Assembly: GCF_038066715.1 (NCBI RefSeq)
Contig: NZ_JBBUKT010000006.1
Span: forward strand, 186,001-250,000
Origin: Luteolibacter sp. Y139
GTDB taxonomy: Bacteria; Verrucomicrobiota; Verrucomicrobiia; Verrucomicrobiales; Akkermansiaceae
DNA length: 64,000 nt
Direction of reading: 5' to 3'
Part shown: piece by piece, positions 53,009 through 61,934 of the stretch
How positions within the stretch are numbered: the stretch's first letter is position 1
Layout of the letters: every line of letters begins with the position of its first letter
Position numbers and translations under genes: made by a program
The notes under the pieces: model-generated
Database searches by the model: none
Told to the model about the DNA's origin: nothing
What the model saw: the letters and a program-made list of their open reading frames with translations, nothing else

Positions 53009-55506
53009 CTCGTGATGGGGGAGGCGGAGTTGGATTTGAGAAATGCCAGCAGAAGTCCGGCCGACCATCCCTGGTCTCTCGTGGTGCCTGGGGGCATGAG
53101 TCGCGGGTCGATCGAGTCCAAACCGTGAGTGGGGATCCATGCGCTCGCGGCCGGGGTACTAAGAAGGATACTCCAAAATTGGTTGGGCTCTTGTGCATCC
53201 ATTTGCCGGAGGTGCAGGAGGCCTCGTGAGTCAAGCCATGCTTCCAAGCGACCTACCTGCGCGACTCGCAATGTGACGCCGCTGGCAGGAGAGTGATCGC
53301 TTTCCTTGAAGGCAGCAAATCGAGCCGGGCCGGCCTTCCCATTTTCCCAAGCCAATTTCCACGGGTTGAACTGATAAACGTTGCTGCCGCACATCAGGCG
53401 CAGCACGCCCTGCTCAATCGAGATCTGGTCCGGCGAAATGAGACGCGGCCACGAGCTATCGCGCAGGCTCCAGCCATCGAGTCCAAGACTGGCTTTCATG
53501 CCAGAGTCGAAGACGCGGATCGTTTCACCATCGAAGTCGACCACCGGATTGGCGGGCAGCTTGGCGACGGTGTTTTCAGCCACACGCCGGCCGGATTTCA
53601 ACGAGAAGGCCTCGGCTCGGTCTGCGTAGACGAGCACCACCGCGCCACCGCTGACTGCTGCATGGCGGGGGAAGGCGTGGAGAGAGGGTTCGATTTCGAT
53701 CTCTCGCAACTGCTGATCACGGAGGTTGAAGGCGCGGACATGGCCACCAGCTTGCTCGGCGGAGGCAATGACGATCTGCTCATCACCTGTCCCGCGACCG
53801 AGCCAATGCTGACGTCCGGGAAGCTTTCCCGGAACCACCTCCAATGCGCCCCATCCCGGCTTCGGCCATCGCATCAGCCGGTGGTCGAACGAAACCCCCA
53901 TGCCGCCTTCTTGATCACTGGCTCCCGCTCCATCCGGCAGATACGCTGAAGCTTGTGGGATCACGGGAAACAGGAACGGCAGTTGCTCTTCCTCATAGAT
54001 CGGCAGCAGACCGTGAAGTACATTGGCCTGTGCGCGTAGTGGTGGAGGGGCGGGCTTCTTTGGAAGCGGTTCGGCAGTCGGCGGCTTGAGGATCTCGGCG
54101 AGATCGATCATGCCATGGAAGAGCGTGTGATTGCCAGCGGGTGACCATGCCTGCACTTCGAGATTCCCCAAGCGATCTACGGCAACCACCTGGAAGCGGC
54201 CGGCCCGCTCGTGGATCCACCCGGCGATCTCGCCTAACAGCCTGCGTGTCGTCGCGTCCTCGAGATGCTCTTTTGCGGTGATGAACGAGACGTCAGGAAT
54301 CGCGACGTCATCGACGATCCGGGCAACATCCCACCAAGCGATGAGGAAGGCATTCGGCGAAGCTGCGGGCAAGAGCACTTCCAGTGCTGAGCGCACACCG
54401 GCGGGCGTGGACAAATCCAGAGTCTCGTAAAGGTCGGTCGTGGCTGCAACTCCTCCAAGGAATTCTCCTGGACCATTCAAAGCAGGGTGGTGCCACAGTC
54501 CGAGTGCGACTCCGAGCGAGAACACCCGGGCCGTGCCCCACAGCCGCAGACCGCGATCCAACAGAATCATGTGGCTGACCGCCACATGCTGCGGGGGGAT
54601 TTCGCGGCGGAAATAGAGAGCCTCGTTGTGAACCAAGCGGGCTGCGAGCACGAGATCATCCCAGGCGAGTTCGCCGGGGAGCAGGCGATCGATGGTGCCG
54701 CGGTTGGTGATGTCGGCGATTCCACCCACGGGCAGGTCGAGCGGCGCGCCGAAGCGGCCGGGGAAATTCATCATGGCGATCGCCCGCTTCGCCACCGCTG
54801 CTGCCGCGCCGCTTTCGCCGCCGGATGAAATGAGGTGGTCGAGCAACAGCCGGGGCTCGATGGGATCTTCCGCAAGTGAGGGAAGCAGCGGTTGGTGGAA
54901 CCCCGAATTCTCGATGCCCGTGCGAAGCAGGTTTTCAAGGCTCTCCGCCCCGTGGCGGGCAAGGCCGGTCTTCAACGCACGCAGGTCCCGCTGAAGACGC
55001 GCCTTTGCATCCATCTCGGGTTTCCTCTGGCTGGTATCGCCAATTCCAAAGACGGAGAGATCTCGCAACACCAGCTCGGACTCGGAGCGAGGCAGACAGT
55101 AAGGACCGCCCTCGAAGAGCGCGGACACCAGATGGCACTTCGCGGCCAGAGAGGATCTCAAGTCCCTTGGCAAGGCGTGGATTACATCGAGCCCCGTGAT
55201 GAGGATTTCGGCGGAGTCGGGGGGGATGGGATCGCTGTCGCGAATCTCCAAGGCTTTCCGAAATGCGCCATGATTCAGAGGCCGGTGAGCGATCCACTCA
55301 TCGCGGCATGCCGCCAAGACGAGCAGCACGGATCCGAGAGGCGGGACTCCGCTGTTGTTGCCGATGAAATCGAGGATCGTGTGAATCTCGGGCCACAAGG
55401 CGAGCGTCCGGCCATCTTTCCACTCGATCGCATCGTGTCCGCCACTCCACTTCCAGAAGTGGCCTTCGGGAGGGACCGCGTAGTTCGTGGTGCGGCGGGA
55501 GGTCAT
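53005..55506 (-). CDS. Degenerate vWA-like / beta-propeller protein of a MoxR ternary system
   Basis: The 833-aa protein has an N-terminal helical region, then at about 285-345 a segment with the look of the vWA part of ternary systems: NRGTIDRLLPGELAWDDLVL, NEALYFRREIPPQHVAV, then ILLDRGLRLWGTARVFSLGV. In active vWA domains the last strand carries the metal site DxSxS. Here the corresponding DRGLR lacks both serines, so metal binding is doubtful. The C-terminal 330 residues form a beta-propeller-like region (VLVYADRAEAFSLKSGRRVA, VVDFDGETIRVFDSG). No separate vWA gene exists in the operon, so this protein may supply that function. Start and stop both overlap the neighbouring genes by 4 nt. 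Confidence 0.7.
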   Translation of the reverse strand: MTSRRTTNYAVPPEGHFWKWSGGHDAIEWKDGRTLALWPEIHTILDFIGNNSGVPPLGSVLLVLAACRDEWIAHRPLNHGAFRKALEIRDSDPIPPDSAEILITGLDVIHALPRDLRSSLAAKCHLVSALFEGGPYCLPRSESELVLRDLSVFGIGDTSQRKPEMDAKARLQRDLRALKTGLARHGAESLENLLRTGIENSGFHQPLLPSLAEDPIEPRLLLDHLISSGGESGAAAAVAKRAIAMMNFPGRFGAPLDLPVGGIADITNRGTIDRLLPGELAWDDLVLAARLVHNEALYFRREIPPQHVAVSHMILLDRGLRLWGTARVFSLGVALGLWHHPALNGPGEFLGGVAATTDLYETLDLSTPAGVRSALEVLLPAASPNAFLIAWWDVARIVDDVAIPDVSFITAKEHLEDATTRRLLGEIAGWIHERAGRFQVVAVDRLGNLEVQAWSPAGNHTLFHGMIDLAEILKPPTAEPLPKKPAPPPLRAQANVLHGLLPIYEEEQLPFLFPVIPQASAYLPDGAGASDQEGGMGVSFDHRLMRWPKPGWGALEVVPGKLPGRQHWLGRGTGDEQIVIASAEQAGGHVRAFNLRDQQLREIEIEPSLHAFPRHAAVSGGAVVLVYADRAEAFSLKSGRRVAENTVAKLPANPVVDFDGETIRVFDSGMKASLGLDGWSLRDSSWPRLISPDQISIEQGVLRLMCGSNVYQFNPWKLAWENGKAGPARFAAFKESDHSPASGVTLRVAQVGRLEAWLDSRGLLHLRQMDAQEPNQFWSILLSTPAASAWIPTHGLDSIDPRLMPPGTTRDQGWSAGLLLAFLKSNSASPITR

Positions 55507-56240
55507 CGCTCGCTCCTTTCACGATTGATGCTCTCCGTCGTTCTTACTGCCGCGCGAGTGGCGGGCACCAGGTTCTCTTCATCCAGTTTCTCATGGCAGC
55601 CGTCGGGGTGGAACAAGGCCACGCGGTTGCGCCCGAGCTTCAGAACACCCTCTAACAGCTCTGGCCACGTATGATCCGGCAGCTTCCAGCCGCAGGGCAG
55701 CCACAGCTTGCCGATGGGGTAGAACGAGGCACCCGCGATCGCCGGCAACGGATGCCCTGTAACAAACACGCGGCCATCTTCCGCCGCCGCGAACCGCAGG
55801 CCTGCGAAGCGCGGCGCCAGCGCGCTATCCGCCCAACTGGCGAAGTCGGCCAGGCCGCAAAGCAAGGCACCAGCCGGTTGCATTTCGGCATCCGGCTCCA
55901 GGCGAAAGGACACCGCGGGCGGCGGCATTCCCGGAGCACCGCGCAGGGGTGGCGTGATGGCGATCACGGCGGCGAGCGTCTGCCAGCTATCTGCGGGTAA
56001 GAGCGCTTCGGCCACGAGTCGTCCGTCGCGGATGAGCCGATATTCGGAATCCATCGACCATCGGCCAACGAGCGGCAGCTTGCGGAACAGGTCTTCGTCC
56101 GCGGCCGGGACGCGCAGCCAGTGGAAGCCGGAGCCATTGCCCTCGTCACGCAAGGCCCATCCAGTCCGGTCGCGAAAGGCGGCCAGCACGCCGAGGTCGG
56201 CGGTGGCTATCCGGCCAACCCGTTGTTCAAGGGAGCTCAA
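55503..56240 (-). CDS. bpX-type partner protein of the MoxR system
   Basis: This protein of about 245 aa has features of the smaller bpX partners in MoxR-vWA-beta-propeller systems: FHWLRVPAADEDLFRKLPLV, RLVAEALLPADSWQTLAAVI, then VSFRLEPDAEMQPAGALLC, DGRVFVTGHPLPAIAGASFY and HDKL-like LFHPDGCHEKLDEENLVPAT. I cannot say which bpX number applies. A TTG at 56240 overlaps the MoxR stop as TTGA, matching the 4-nt overlaps elsewhere in the operon, so I prefer it to the longer frame that starts at 56270. No catalytic motif is seen. Confidence 0.65.
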   Translation of the reverse strand: MSSLEQRVGRIATADLGVLAAFRDRTGWALRDEGNGSGFHWLRVPAADEDLFRKLPLVGRWSMDSEYRLIRDGRLVAEALLPADSWQTLAAVIAITPPLRGAPGMPPPAVSFRLEPDAEMQPAGALLCGLADFASWADSALAPRFAGLRFAAAEDGRVFVTGHPLPAIAGASFYPIGKLWLPCGWKLPDHTWPELLEGVLKLGRNRVALFHPDGCHEKLDEENLVPATRAAVRTTESINRERSER

Positions 56241-57382
56241 TGTCCGGGTGCTTGAGTGACCTTTGCCCACAGTGTGGCTCCGCGTTCGGCAAGGGCGTCT
56301 TTCGCCACGCCAGCGGGCAGCCAGTCGAGGCGGCTGGCAAGGAGGCGGAGTTCATCAGCGGCTGCCGCGTTCGCCGGATCGACCGCGAGCTTCGCTTCCA
56401 CGTCGTCGAACCCGCGGGCGATGGCATCAGGATCCGGGGTGCGGTCGGCGCGTGATTGGGGATGATCCGCGACGTTGGCCTCGGCGCTCGCGAGCACCGC
56501 GGCGACGATCGATTCGATGACTTCGATTTGTTCCTCGCGATCCCACACATGGCGCAGCACCCACAAGTCGGACACACGGGCTGCAAGACGACCACACAGC
56601 AGGGCACTGGCGGCGATGACCCGCTGCAAGCGCACTGCGCGGCGATCGGAGATGTCCATGCCGGCGTGGCGCAGCTTGAAGACGAGATCGAGATAGGTTT
56701 CACGAACTGGCGAAAGATCTACCGATCGCACCGCCTGTTGGAATGTGCGAAGGTCGCCAGCGGTGATCGTCGCGGGAGGCAAGGCATCCGCTTGCTCCAA
56801 GTCCCAGCCCGCGGCGAGCACGCGGCCAAGCTGGCTTTCTTGGACCGGGCCGCAGCGGACGCGCAGCAGGAAGCGGTCGAACAAGGCGCGCAGGGCATCG
56901 TCTTCCGGCAAGTGATTGCTCGCTCCCGCGAAGAATAGCGCAGGGATCGCACGCGTCTCGCGACCGCGGCGGAAGATGCGCTCGTTCAAGGCCATCAAGA
57001 GGCTGTTGAGGATGGCGCTGTTCGCATTGAGCAGTTCGTCGAGGAAGACGATGTCGGCTTCCGGCAGCATGCCTTCGGTATTGGTGACCAGGTCGCCCTC
57101 GCGCAGTCGCCGGATATCGAAGGGGCCGAAGAGTTCGTTCGGCTCGGTGAAGCGCGAGAGCAGGTAGTCGAAGGTGTGGCCGTGAATGCGTGCGGCCAGC
57201 GAGTGAACCAGCGCGCTCTTCGCCGTGCCAGGCGGGCCGTAGAGGAAGAGATTCTCGCGGGCGGCAAGCGATACGCCCATGAGGTCGATGATCTCATCCT
57301 TGCCAACGTAGGCATTCTTCAGGGGATCGAGCACTTCGCTGGCGAAGCGTCGGGCGAGATCGGCGAGGGTATCGGGCGTCAT
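56237..57382 (-). CDS. MoxR-family AAA+ ATPase
   Basis: The 381-aa MoxR/RavA-like ATPase has Walker A GPPGTAKS (49-56), Walker B IVFLDE (111-116), sensor 1 in FFAGASNHLPEDD (Asn156), and the arginine finger in LFDRFLLRV (Arg170). SRFTEPNELFGPFDIRRLRE is a MoxR hallmark. The C-terminal 100 residues are helical. MoxR ATPases remodel partners that carry vWA domains. This one is followed by bpX-like and propeller proteins rather than a canonical vWA gene. It overlaps both neighbours by 4 nt. Confidence 0.92.
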   Translation of the reverse strand: MTPDTLADLARRFASEVLDPLKNAYVGKDEIIDLMGVSLAARENLFLYGPPGTAKSALVHSLAARIHGHTFDYLLSRFTEPNELFGPFDIRRLREGDLVTNTEGMLPEADIVFLDELLNANSAILNSLLMALNERIFRRGRETRAIPALFFAGASNHLPEDDALRALFDRFLLRVRCGPVQESQLGRVLAAGWDLEQADALPPATITAGDLRTFQQAVRSVDLSPVRETYLDLVFKLRHAGMDISDRRAVRLQRVIAASALLCGRLAARVSDLWVLRHVWDREEQIEVIESIVAAVLASAEANVADHPQSRADRTPDPDAIARGFDDVEAKLAVDPANAAAADELRLLASRLDWLPAGVAKDALAERGATLWAKVTQAPGH

Positions 57383-58116
57383 GATTCAGTGGCGGGTGAA
57401 AGGAGGCCGCGTCCCAACTCCGAGGTGTAGGCCCCGAGTTTCGAGCGGACGAAGGAAGCGATCGCAGGTTGGGCGAGACAGGTGGTGTCGGCGCGTTCGA
57501 GCGCGCGCTCGGCATAGGCTTGCCGTAGTCCGGTATGGGTGAGCACCGGGTGCTCGACTGCGAGGTGCATGCCGGGTGCGGACAAGGGGATCTCCTTTGC
57601 GAGATCATGCATGGCCTTCACCAGTGGATCGTCTTCCGAACGCGCGCGGGCCATGCGGTAGAGGTCCGGCCAGTGGCGCAGGCAGAGGTCCGCGGAAAAA
57701 TGAGCAGCGGGATCTTGTGAGTCCGGCAACGGCTCACGGCGGAGCAGAGCGACGATATCCGTCACCTCCATCTCGCGGAAGCAAACCAGGCAGGCCGCGC
57801 GAAATAGCATCACCGCACCCCACCATGCTGCGGCGGGATGGAACGGCAGGGGTGGTCCGGACAAGTCCAGCACTGCCTCCCGATGCCATCCCGCCAGCAG
57901 TTGAATGGCCTGCTGTCTTTCCCCAGCATCGTTGGCTGCCGCGGTCACCACCTTCGACCACTCGCGTCCGGGAGGCACCAGTTCGGCCCGGCCGGAATCG
58001 TGAAGGGACTGGAGAAATCGGAGCAGCACGCGGGTGAACGTCTGGGCGAATGCTGGCGGTCCCGCGGAAATGCGCCAAGCCGCAATTGGTGAAATGATAA
58101 CTCGATGGTTGGGCAT
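57379..58116 (-). CDS. Helical protein, first gene of the MoxR operon
   Basis: The 245-aa protein heads the operon; its stop overlaps the MoxR start (ATGA). It is predominantly helical (FTRVLLRFLQSLHDSGRAEL, AWWGAVMLFRAACLVCFREM, LCLRHWPDLYRMARARSEDD) and ends with VLTHTGLRQAYAERALERAD. In MoxR-vWA-propeller operons a small helical protein with a similar ending often accompanies the ATPase, but I cannot assign a specific bpX family. No catalytic motif. Transcription probably starts in the 104-bp gap shared with mnmA. Confidence 0.65.
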   Translation of the reverse strand: MPNHRVIISPIAAWRISAGPPAFAQTFTRVLLRFLQSLHDSGRAELVPPGREWSKVVTAAANDAGERQQAIQLLAGWHREAVLDLSGPPLPFHPAAAWWGAVMLFRAACLVCFREMEVTDIVALLRREPLPDSQDPAAHFSADLCLRHWPDLYRMARARSEDDPLVKAMHDLAKEIPLSAPGMHLAVEHPVLTHTGLRQAYAERALERADTTCLAQPAIASFVRSKLGAYTSELGRGLLSPATES

Positions 58117-58220
58117 CGATCGTTCCCTGGCTTTCCAAAGTCGTTCGTTTCGTGGTCCACCTTCTCCGCCTCCGAAAATTGGCGCTTGGCAGGCTGCGGT
58201 GCGTGCTTACCACTCCGCGC

Positions 58221-59303
58221 ATGGCGAAGGTGCTGGTGGGACTTTCCGGCGGAGTGGATAGCTCCGCCGCGGCCGCGCTTTTGATCGAGCAGGGCCACGA
58301 GGTTTCCGGGGCCTTCATGAAGAACTGGGTGAACGCCGAGGGTATTCCCGGCGATTGCCCGTGGGAGAGTGATTTGGAGGACGCACTCGCGGTGGCACGC
58401 ACGCTCGGCATCGAGTTCCGGGTGATCGATTTGATCGACCAATACAAGGAGCGGATCGTCGACTATCTGGTGGAGGGCTATCGCAGCGGGATCACGCCGA
58501 ACCCGGATGTGTGGTGCAATCGCGAGATGAAGTTCGGGGTCTTCCTCGACTATGCGCTGGAGCAGGGTTTTGAGAACGTGGCGACTGGTCACTACGCACG
58601 GAAGCGGACGCTTTCCGATGGCAGCCCGGCCATTTTACGTGGCGCGGATCCGAACAAGGACCAGAGCTATTTCCTCTCGCTGATGACGACGAAGCAGGCG
58701 AGCCATGCGATGTTTCCCGCAGGCGAACTGTTGAAGCCGGCGGTGCGCGAGGTGGCACGACGCTTCGGCCTGCCGACGGCGGAGAAGAAGGACAGCCAGG
58801 GGATCTGCTTCATCGGCGAGATCAAGATGAGCGATTTCATCAGCCACTACATTCCGGACAAGCCGGGGGAGATCGTCGATACGACGGGCAAGGTGATGGG
58901 TGAGCATCGCGGGCTGCACCTCTACACGCTGGGTCAACGCAAGGGCCACGGTGTGGCTTCGCCGCGCGAGGGCATGGCGTATGTGGTGGTGGGCAAGGAT
59001 TTGGAGCGGAACCGCTTGGTCGTCGGCTGGGATCTCGGTGAGACGCCCGGGCTCTATGCGAGGGAGTGTGTCGTTGGCAGTGTGTCTACCATCGGCAGCT
59101 CCTTGGATGGGCCGCAGTGGTTGGAGGCCCAGCCGCGCTATCGGGCAAAGGCGGAGCGGGCGGAAATCCGGCCGGGCGACGACGGCAAGCTGTTGCTCCG
59201 GTTTCAAACGCCGCAGCGAGCGATCGCTCCCGGGCAGATCTGCGCCTTCTACGACGGCGGCCGCTTGTTAGGCGGCGGCGTCTTCGAGTCGATCACGGCC
59301 TGA
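58221..59303 (+). CDS. mnmA: tRNA-specific 2-thiouridylase MnmA
   Basis: MnmA thiolates U34 of tRNA-Gln, -Lys and -Glu. The 360-aa protein has the PP-loop SGGVDSS (9-15). The two catalytic cysteines are Cys99 in NPDVWCNREMKF and Cys196 in DSQGICFIGE, and the KDQSYFLSLMTTKQ motif is present. The C-terminal barrel has LYTLGQRKGHGVASPREGM. The ATG at 58221 gives MAKVLVGLSGG; the longer in-frame start at 58152 adds non-conserved basic residues. It is divergent from the MoxR operon. One tRNA-Gln(TTG) gene, a substrate, is in this window. Confidence 0.95.
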   Translation: MAKVLVGLSGGVDSSAAAALLIEQGHEVSGAFMKNWVNAEGIPGDCPWESDLEDALAVARTLGIEFRVIDLIDQYKERIVDYLVEGYRSGITPNPDVWCNREMKFGVFLDYALEQGFENVATGHYARKRTLSDGSPAILRGADPNKDQSYFLSLMTTKQASHAMFPAGELLKPAVREVARRFGLPTAEKKDSQGICFIGEIKMSDFISHYIPDKPGEIVDTTGKVMGEHRGLHLYTLGQRKGHGVASPREGMAYVVVGKDLERNRLVVGWDLGETPGLYARECVVGSVSTIGSSLDGPQWLEAQPRYRAKAERAEIRPGDDGKLLLRFQTPQRAIAPGQICAFYDGGRLLGGGVFESITA

Positions 59304-59568
59304 GCGTCGCGAATCGCGACACCAGAAAGAAAGGGGAAACCGCTGTGCCGTCCTAGGAGCTGAGAGCCACGTTCCAGTTGCTCAACAAGTGGGAGTTCCG
59401 ATCCTGGTAGGTTGTCCTGAGAAGGCATAACCCGTATTCCGGATTCGGTTTGATCTCCCCGTTTTAATACATCGGTCCGGGCATGCTACCTTTTGTGGCG
59501 AACACAGCAGTCGGGGGTGATTCTATGCCGCCAGCGGGTGCTGGCAACCCATTTCATGAAGAGAAGCA
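59304..59568. other. Intergenic region between mnmA and the exonuclease gene
   Basis: 265 nt without a gene. It contains a hairpin GCCAGC/GCTGGC at 59531-59546 without a T-run; nothing else is recognisable. Confidence 0.4.
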
Positions 59569-60138
59569 CTACGCGTTTTTGCGTTCCGCATGGACGAGAA
59601 TTTCCTTGTAAACGCGTGCGATGTTTTTCGCGTCGTCGATTCCCCGGTGAGGCGTGCCGGTGAAGGTCAGGCCGAGGCGGTGGAGGGCTTGTCCCAAGCC
59701 AAATCGCTTTGGTGAAGCAATGGCGCTGGAGAACTCCGCCTTCAGGTTCCGGTGGCCGTTGGTGAAGGGAAAGGGCTGGCCGTGAAACTGGCAGTCCTTC
59801 TCCAGTTGCTTCCGGTCGTAGTCGCCCCATGAGCAGAATACGGGGCGCTCAAACCGGGCGAGCCATGCTGCGAATGCGGCCAAGGCCTCCGGGAAGGCGG
59901 GTGCTGCATCGACCTCATCCTGAGTGATGGTGGTGAGGGATTTGCAGAAGCCCGTGAGCGCTGGATTCCGGACCGGACGGATGAAGGTGCTGAACTCGGA
60001 GATGAGGTCGCCGGTGATGGCATTCACGGCGACGCTGCCGATTTCGATGATCTCCATTTCCTCGCGAGGAAAGGTCTGCTGGTCGCAGCAAGTGGCCTCG
60101 AAGTCGACGATGGCGAGGACGGTTGAGTATTCTTTCAT
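59569..60138 (-). CDS. ERI-1/KapD-like 3'-5' exonuclease (DEDDh)
   Basis: The 189-aa protein is a DnaQ-like DEDDh nuclease: ExoI motif VLAIVDFEATCCD (Asp, Glu), Pro/Thr-rich ISEFSTFIRPVRNPALTGFC with KSLTTITQDEVD, ExoII FCSWGDYDRKQLEKD, and ExoIII THRGIDDAKNIARVYKEI-type with HRGIDDAKNIARV (His, Asp). This ordering matches the ERI-1/KapD group that trims structured RNA 3' ends. Single gene with no obvious operon partner. Confidence 0.9.
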   Translation of the reverse strand: MKEYSTVLAIVDFEATCCDQQTFPREEMEIIEIGSVAVNAITGDLISEFSTFIRPVRNPALTGFCKSLTTITQDEVDAAPAFPEALAAFAAWLARFERPVFCSWGDYDRKQLEKDCQFHGQPFPFTNGHRNLKAEFSSAIASPKRFGLGQALHRLGLTFTGTPHRGIDDAKNIARVYKEILVHAERKNA

Positions 60139-60175
60139 TTTGATGACGCTAGGTCGGTGGATTAAGCGTTGGCAC

Positions 60176-60451
60176 TCAATGCCGGGTGAACCACCACGAG
60201 TAGCCGGCAGCTCCGAGGCCGGCGAGGCCTAGCAGGATATCGACAACCGTGCCGTGGGTGATTCCGGTGAGCAACAGGCCAGCTCCAGTGAGCAAGACCA
60301 CCACGAAGCAGATGGCGCGCTTGATGGTGCTTTCGATATTCAGCGATGCGAAGAACGCCGAGACGGCGATGGCAATCCGGAAGGCATAGCTGGAGGGGCG
60401 AAGCGCAATCAGATCGGCGAAGGGGAGGAGATTTGAGAAATCTTCGATCAT
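60176..60451 (-). CDS. Small membrane protein of unknown function
   Basis: The 91-aa product has three hydrophobic helices (AFRIAIAVSAFFASLNI, AICFVVVLLTGAGLLLTGIT, VVDILLGLAGLGAAGYSWWF) and no recognisable family. The frame is open upstream to 60583; I chose the ATG at 60451 because upstream residues are charged and unlike a membrane protein start, but 60499 is also possible. It lies 37 nt downstream of the exonuclease region on the same strand order and is divergent from the ClC gene. Confidence 0.55.
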   Translation of the reverse strand: MIEDFSNLLPFADLIALRPSSYAFRIAIAVSAFFASLNIESTIKRAICFVVVLLTGAGLLLTGITHGTVVDILLGLAGLGAAGYSWWFTRH

Positions 60452-60567
60452 GGAGGGAAGGGAATGGCCGTCTCTAATGGAAGATGGCCGGTTTGTCATT
60501 CGCGGGTAATCTTCCACGGGCTGCTTGACGGAACGGGCGGTGTCTCGCTTGCCTCGCTCGCGGGCAT

Positions 60568-61845
60568 ATGTCCGCGAATCCATCGATGGCGGGACTCATG
60601 CACCTTCGGCCAAAGCTCATCGCACTCGTGGTGCTGATGTCGGCTGCCGTGGGGTGTGCGTGTGCCTTTTTCCTATGGAGCTTGGACGAGGTTACGACGG
60701 TTCGCTTCGACCATCCGTGGTTGGTGTGGTTCCTGCCGGTGGCGGGGATGGCGGTGGCGTGGCTCTACCATCGCCACGGCGGGAGCTCGGACGGGGGGAA
60801 CAATCTCATCCTAGATCGCATTCATGATCCGGGCGGCGGGGTGCCGCGGCGGATGGCTCCGCTGGTGCTCTTCGGGACGCTGGTGACGCACCTTTTCGGC
60901 GGTTCGGCGGGGCGAGAAGGGACGGCGGTGCAGATGGGCGGAAGCATTGCCAGCGCGGTGGCTCGTCGTTTTCAAGTGGATGCGGATCAATTGCCGGTGC
61001 TCCTAATGGCGGGCGTGGCAGCGGGATTCGGCGCGGTTTTCGGAACTCCGCTCGCCGGGGCGGCGTTTGCGGTGGAGGTGGTGGTGATCGGCCGTCCGAA
61101 GCTGTGGGCGTTGCCGATTTGCCTGCTGGCGTCCTACGCGGGGGACTGGACCTGCCGTGCCTGGGGCGCGGCGCATTCGCATTATCATATCGATGACGTG
61201 GCCGGGTCGATGCTGGCCGGCCTCGGGAATGCCGGGATGCTGGGAAAGGTCCTGCTGGCTGCGGTGGCCTTTGGCTTGGTGGGTTGGCTTTTCGCGGCTC
61301 TCTGCCACCGGCTGTCGGCAGGGCTGAAGCGGTGGGTTCCGGATCCAGTTTGGCGTCCGGCGGTGGGCGGCGTGGCGGTGATCGTCCTGTTTTTGATCGT
61401 GGGCCGGGCGGATTATTTGGGCCTAGGCGTTCGGTCGCCGGACCCGCATGCTGTGACGCTGACGTCGCTGTTTGCGTCGCCGGAGATCCATTCGTGGGCG
61501 TGGGCGTGGAAGCTGGCGTTCACGGTCGTGACGGTTTCGTCCGGCTTCAAGGGGGGGGAGGTGACCCCGCTGTTTTTCATCGGGGCGGCCTTGGGGAATG
61601 CGCTGGCGGGCGTGCTGGGAGCGCCGCCGGAGCTTTTTGCGGGGCTGGGAATGGTGGCTATTTTTGCCGGGGCCAGCAACACCCCGGTGGCTTCGACCCT
61701 GATGGGAATCGAGCTTTTCGGGGCTGGCTATGCCCTGCCGATCGCCCTTTCCTGCGGGGTGGCGTTCCTGTGCAGCGGCCACGCGGGGATCTACCGGTCG
61801 CAGCGATTTGCCCTGAAAAAGCCGTTCTGGAGGCGTCCGGTTTGA
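60568..61845 (+). CDS. ClC-family transporter, likely fluoride/proton antiporter
   Basis: The 425-aa membrane protein has the ClC anion pathway motifs: HGGSSDGGNNLIL, GGSAGREGTAVQMGGSIA (115-119 GREGT) and SSGFKGGEVTPLFFIGAALG, ending with GASNTPVASTLMGIELFGAG. The HLFGGSAGREGTAVQ pattern fits the CLC-F group of fluoride/proton antiporters better than the chloride EriC group with GREGP; this is inferred from memory of the family. I looked for a fluoride (crcB) riboswitch in the 100 nt upstream and saw none. Later starts at Met7 or Met11 are possible. Confidence 0.85.
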   Translation: MSANPSMAGLMHLRPKLIALVVLMSAAVGCACAFFLWSLDEVTTVRFDHPWLVWFLPVAGMAVAWLYHRHGGSSDGGNNLILDRIHDPGGGVPRRMAPLVLFGTLVTHLFGGSAGREGTAVQMGGSIASAVARRFQVDADQLPVLLMAGVAAGFGAVFGTPLAGAAFAVEVVVIGRPKLWALPICLLASYAGDWTCRAWGAAHSHYHIDDVAGSMLAGLGNAGMLGKVLLAAVAFGLVGWLFAALCHRLSAGLKRWVPDPVWRPAVGGVAVIVLFLIVGRADYLGLGVRSPDPHAVTLTSLFASPEIHSWAWAWKLAFTVVTVSSGFKGGEVTPLFFIGAALGNALAGVLGAPPELFAGLGMVAIFAGASNTPVASTLMGIELFGAGYALPIALSCGVAFLCSGHAGIYRSQRFALKKPFWRRPV

Positions 61846-61934
61846 CCCGGGCGGGGCGGGCGGCGTTTGAAAAGATGGGCATTTCCCCTTGCTACCGGTC
61901 CGTTACGCGGATTAAACCCCTCGCCACCAACACC

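Noticed and set aside
59531-59546. Hairpin GCCAGC/GCTGGC after the exonuclease gene as a terminator
   Set aside because: The stem is short and no T-run follows on either strand.
60470-60567. Possible fluoride riboswitch before the ClC gene
   Set aside because: No GGCGATGG-type core or pseudoknot partner was seen.
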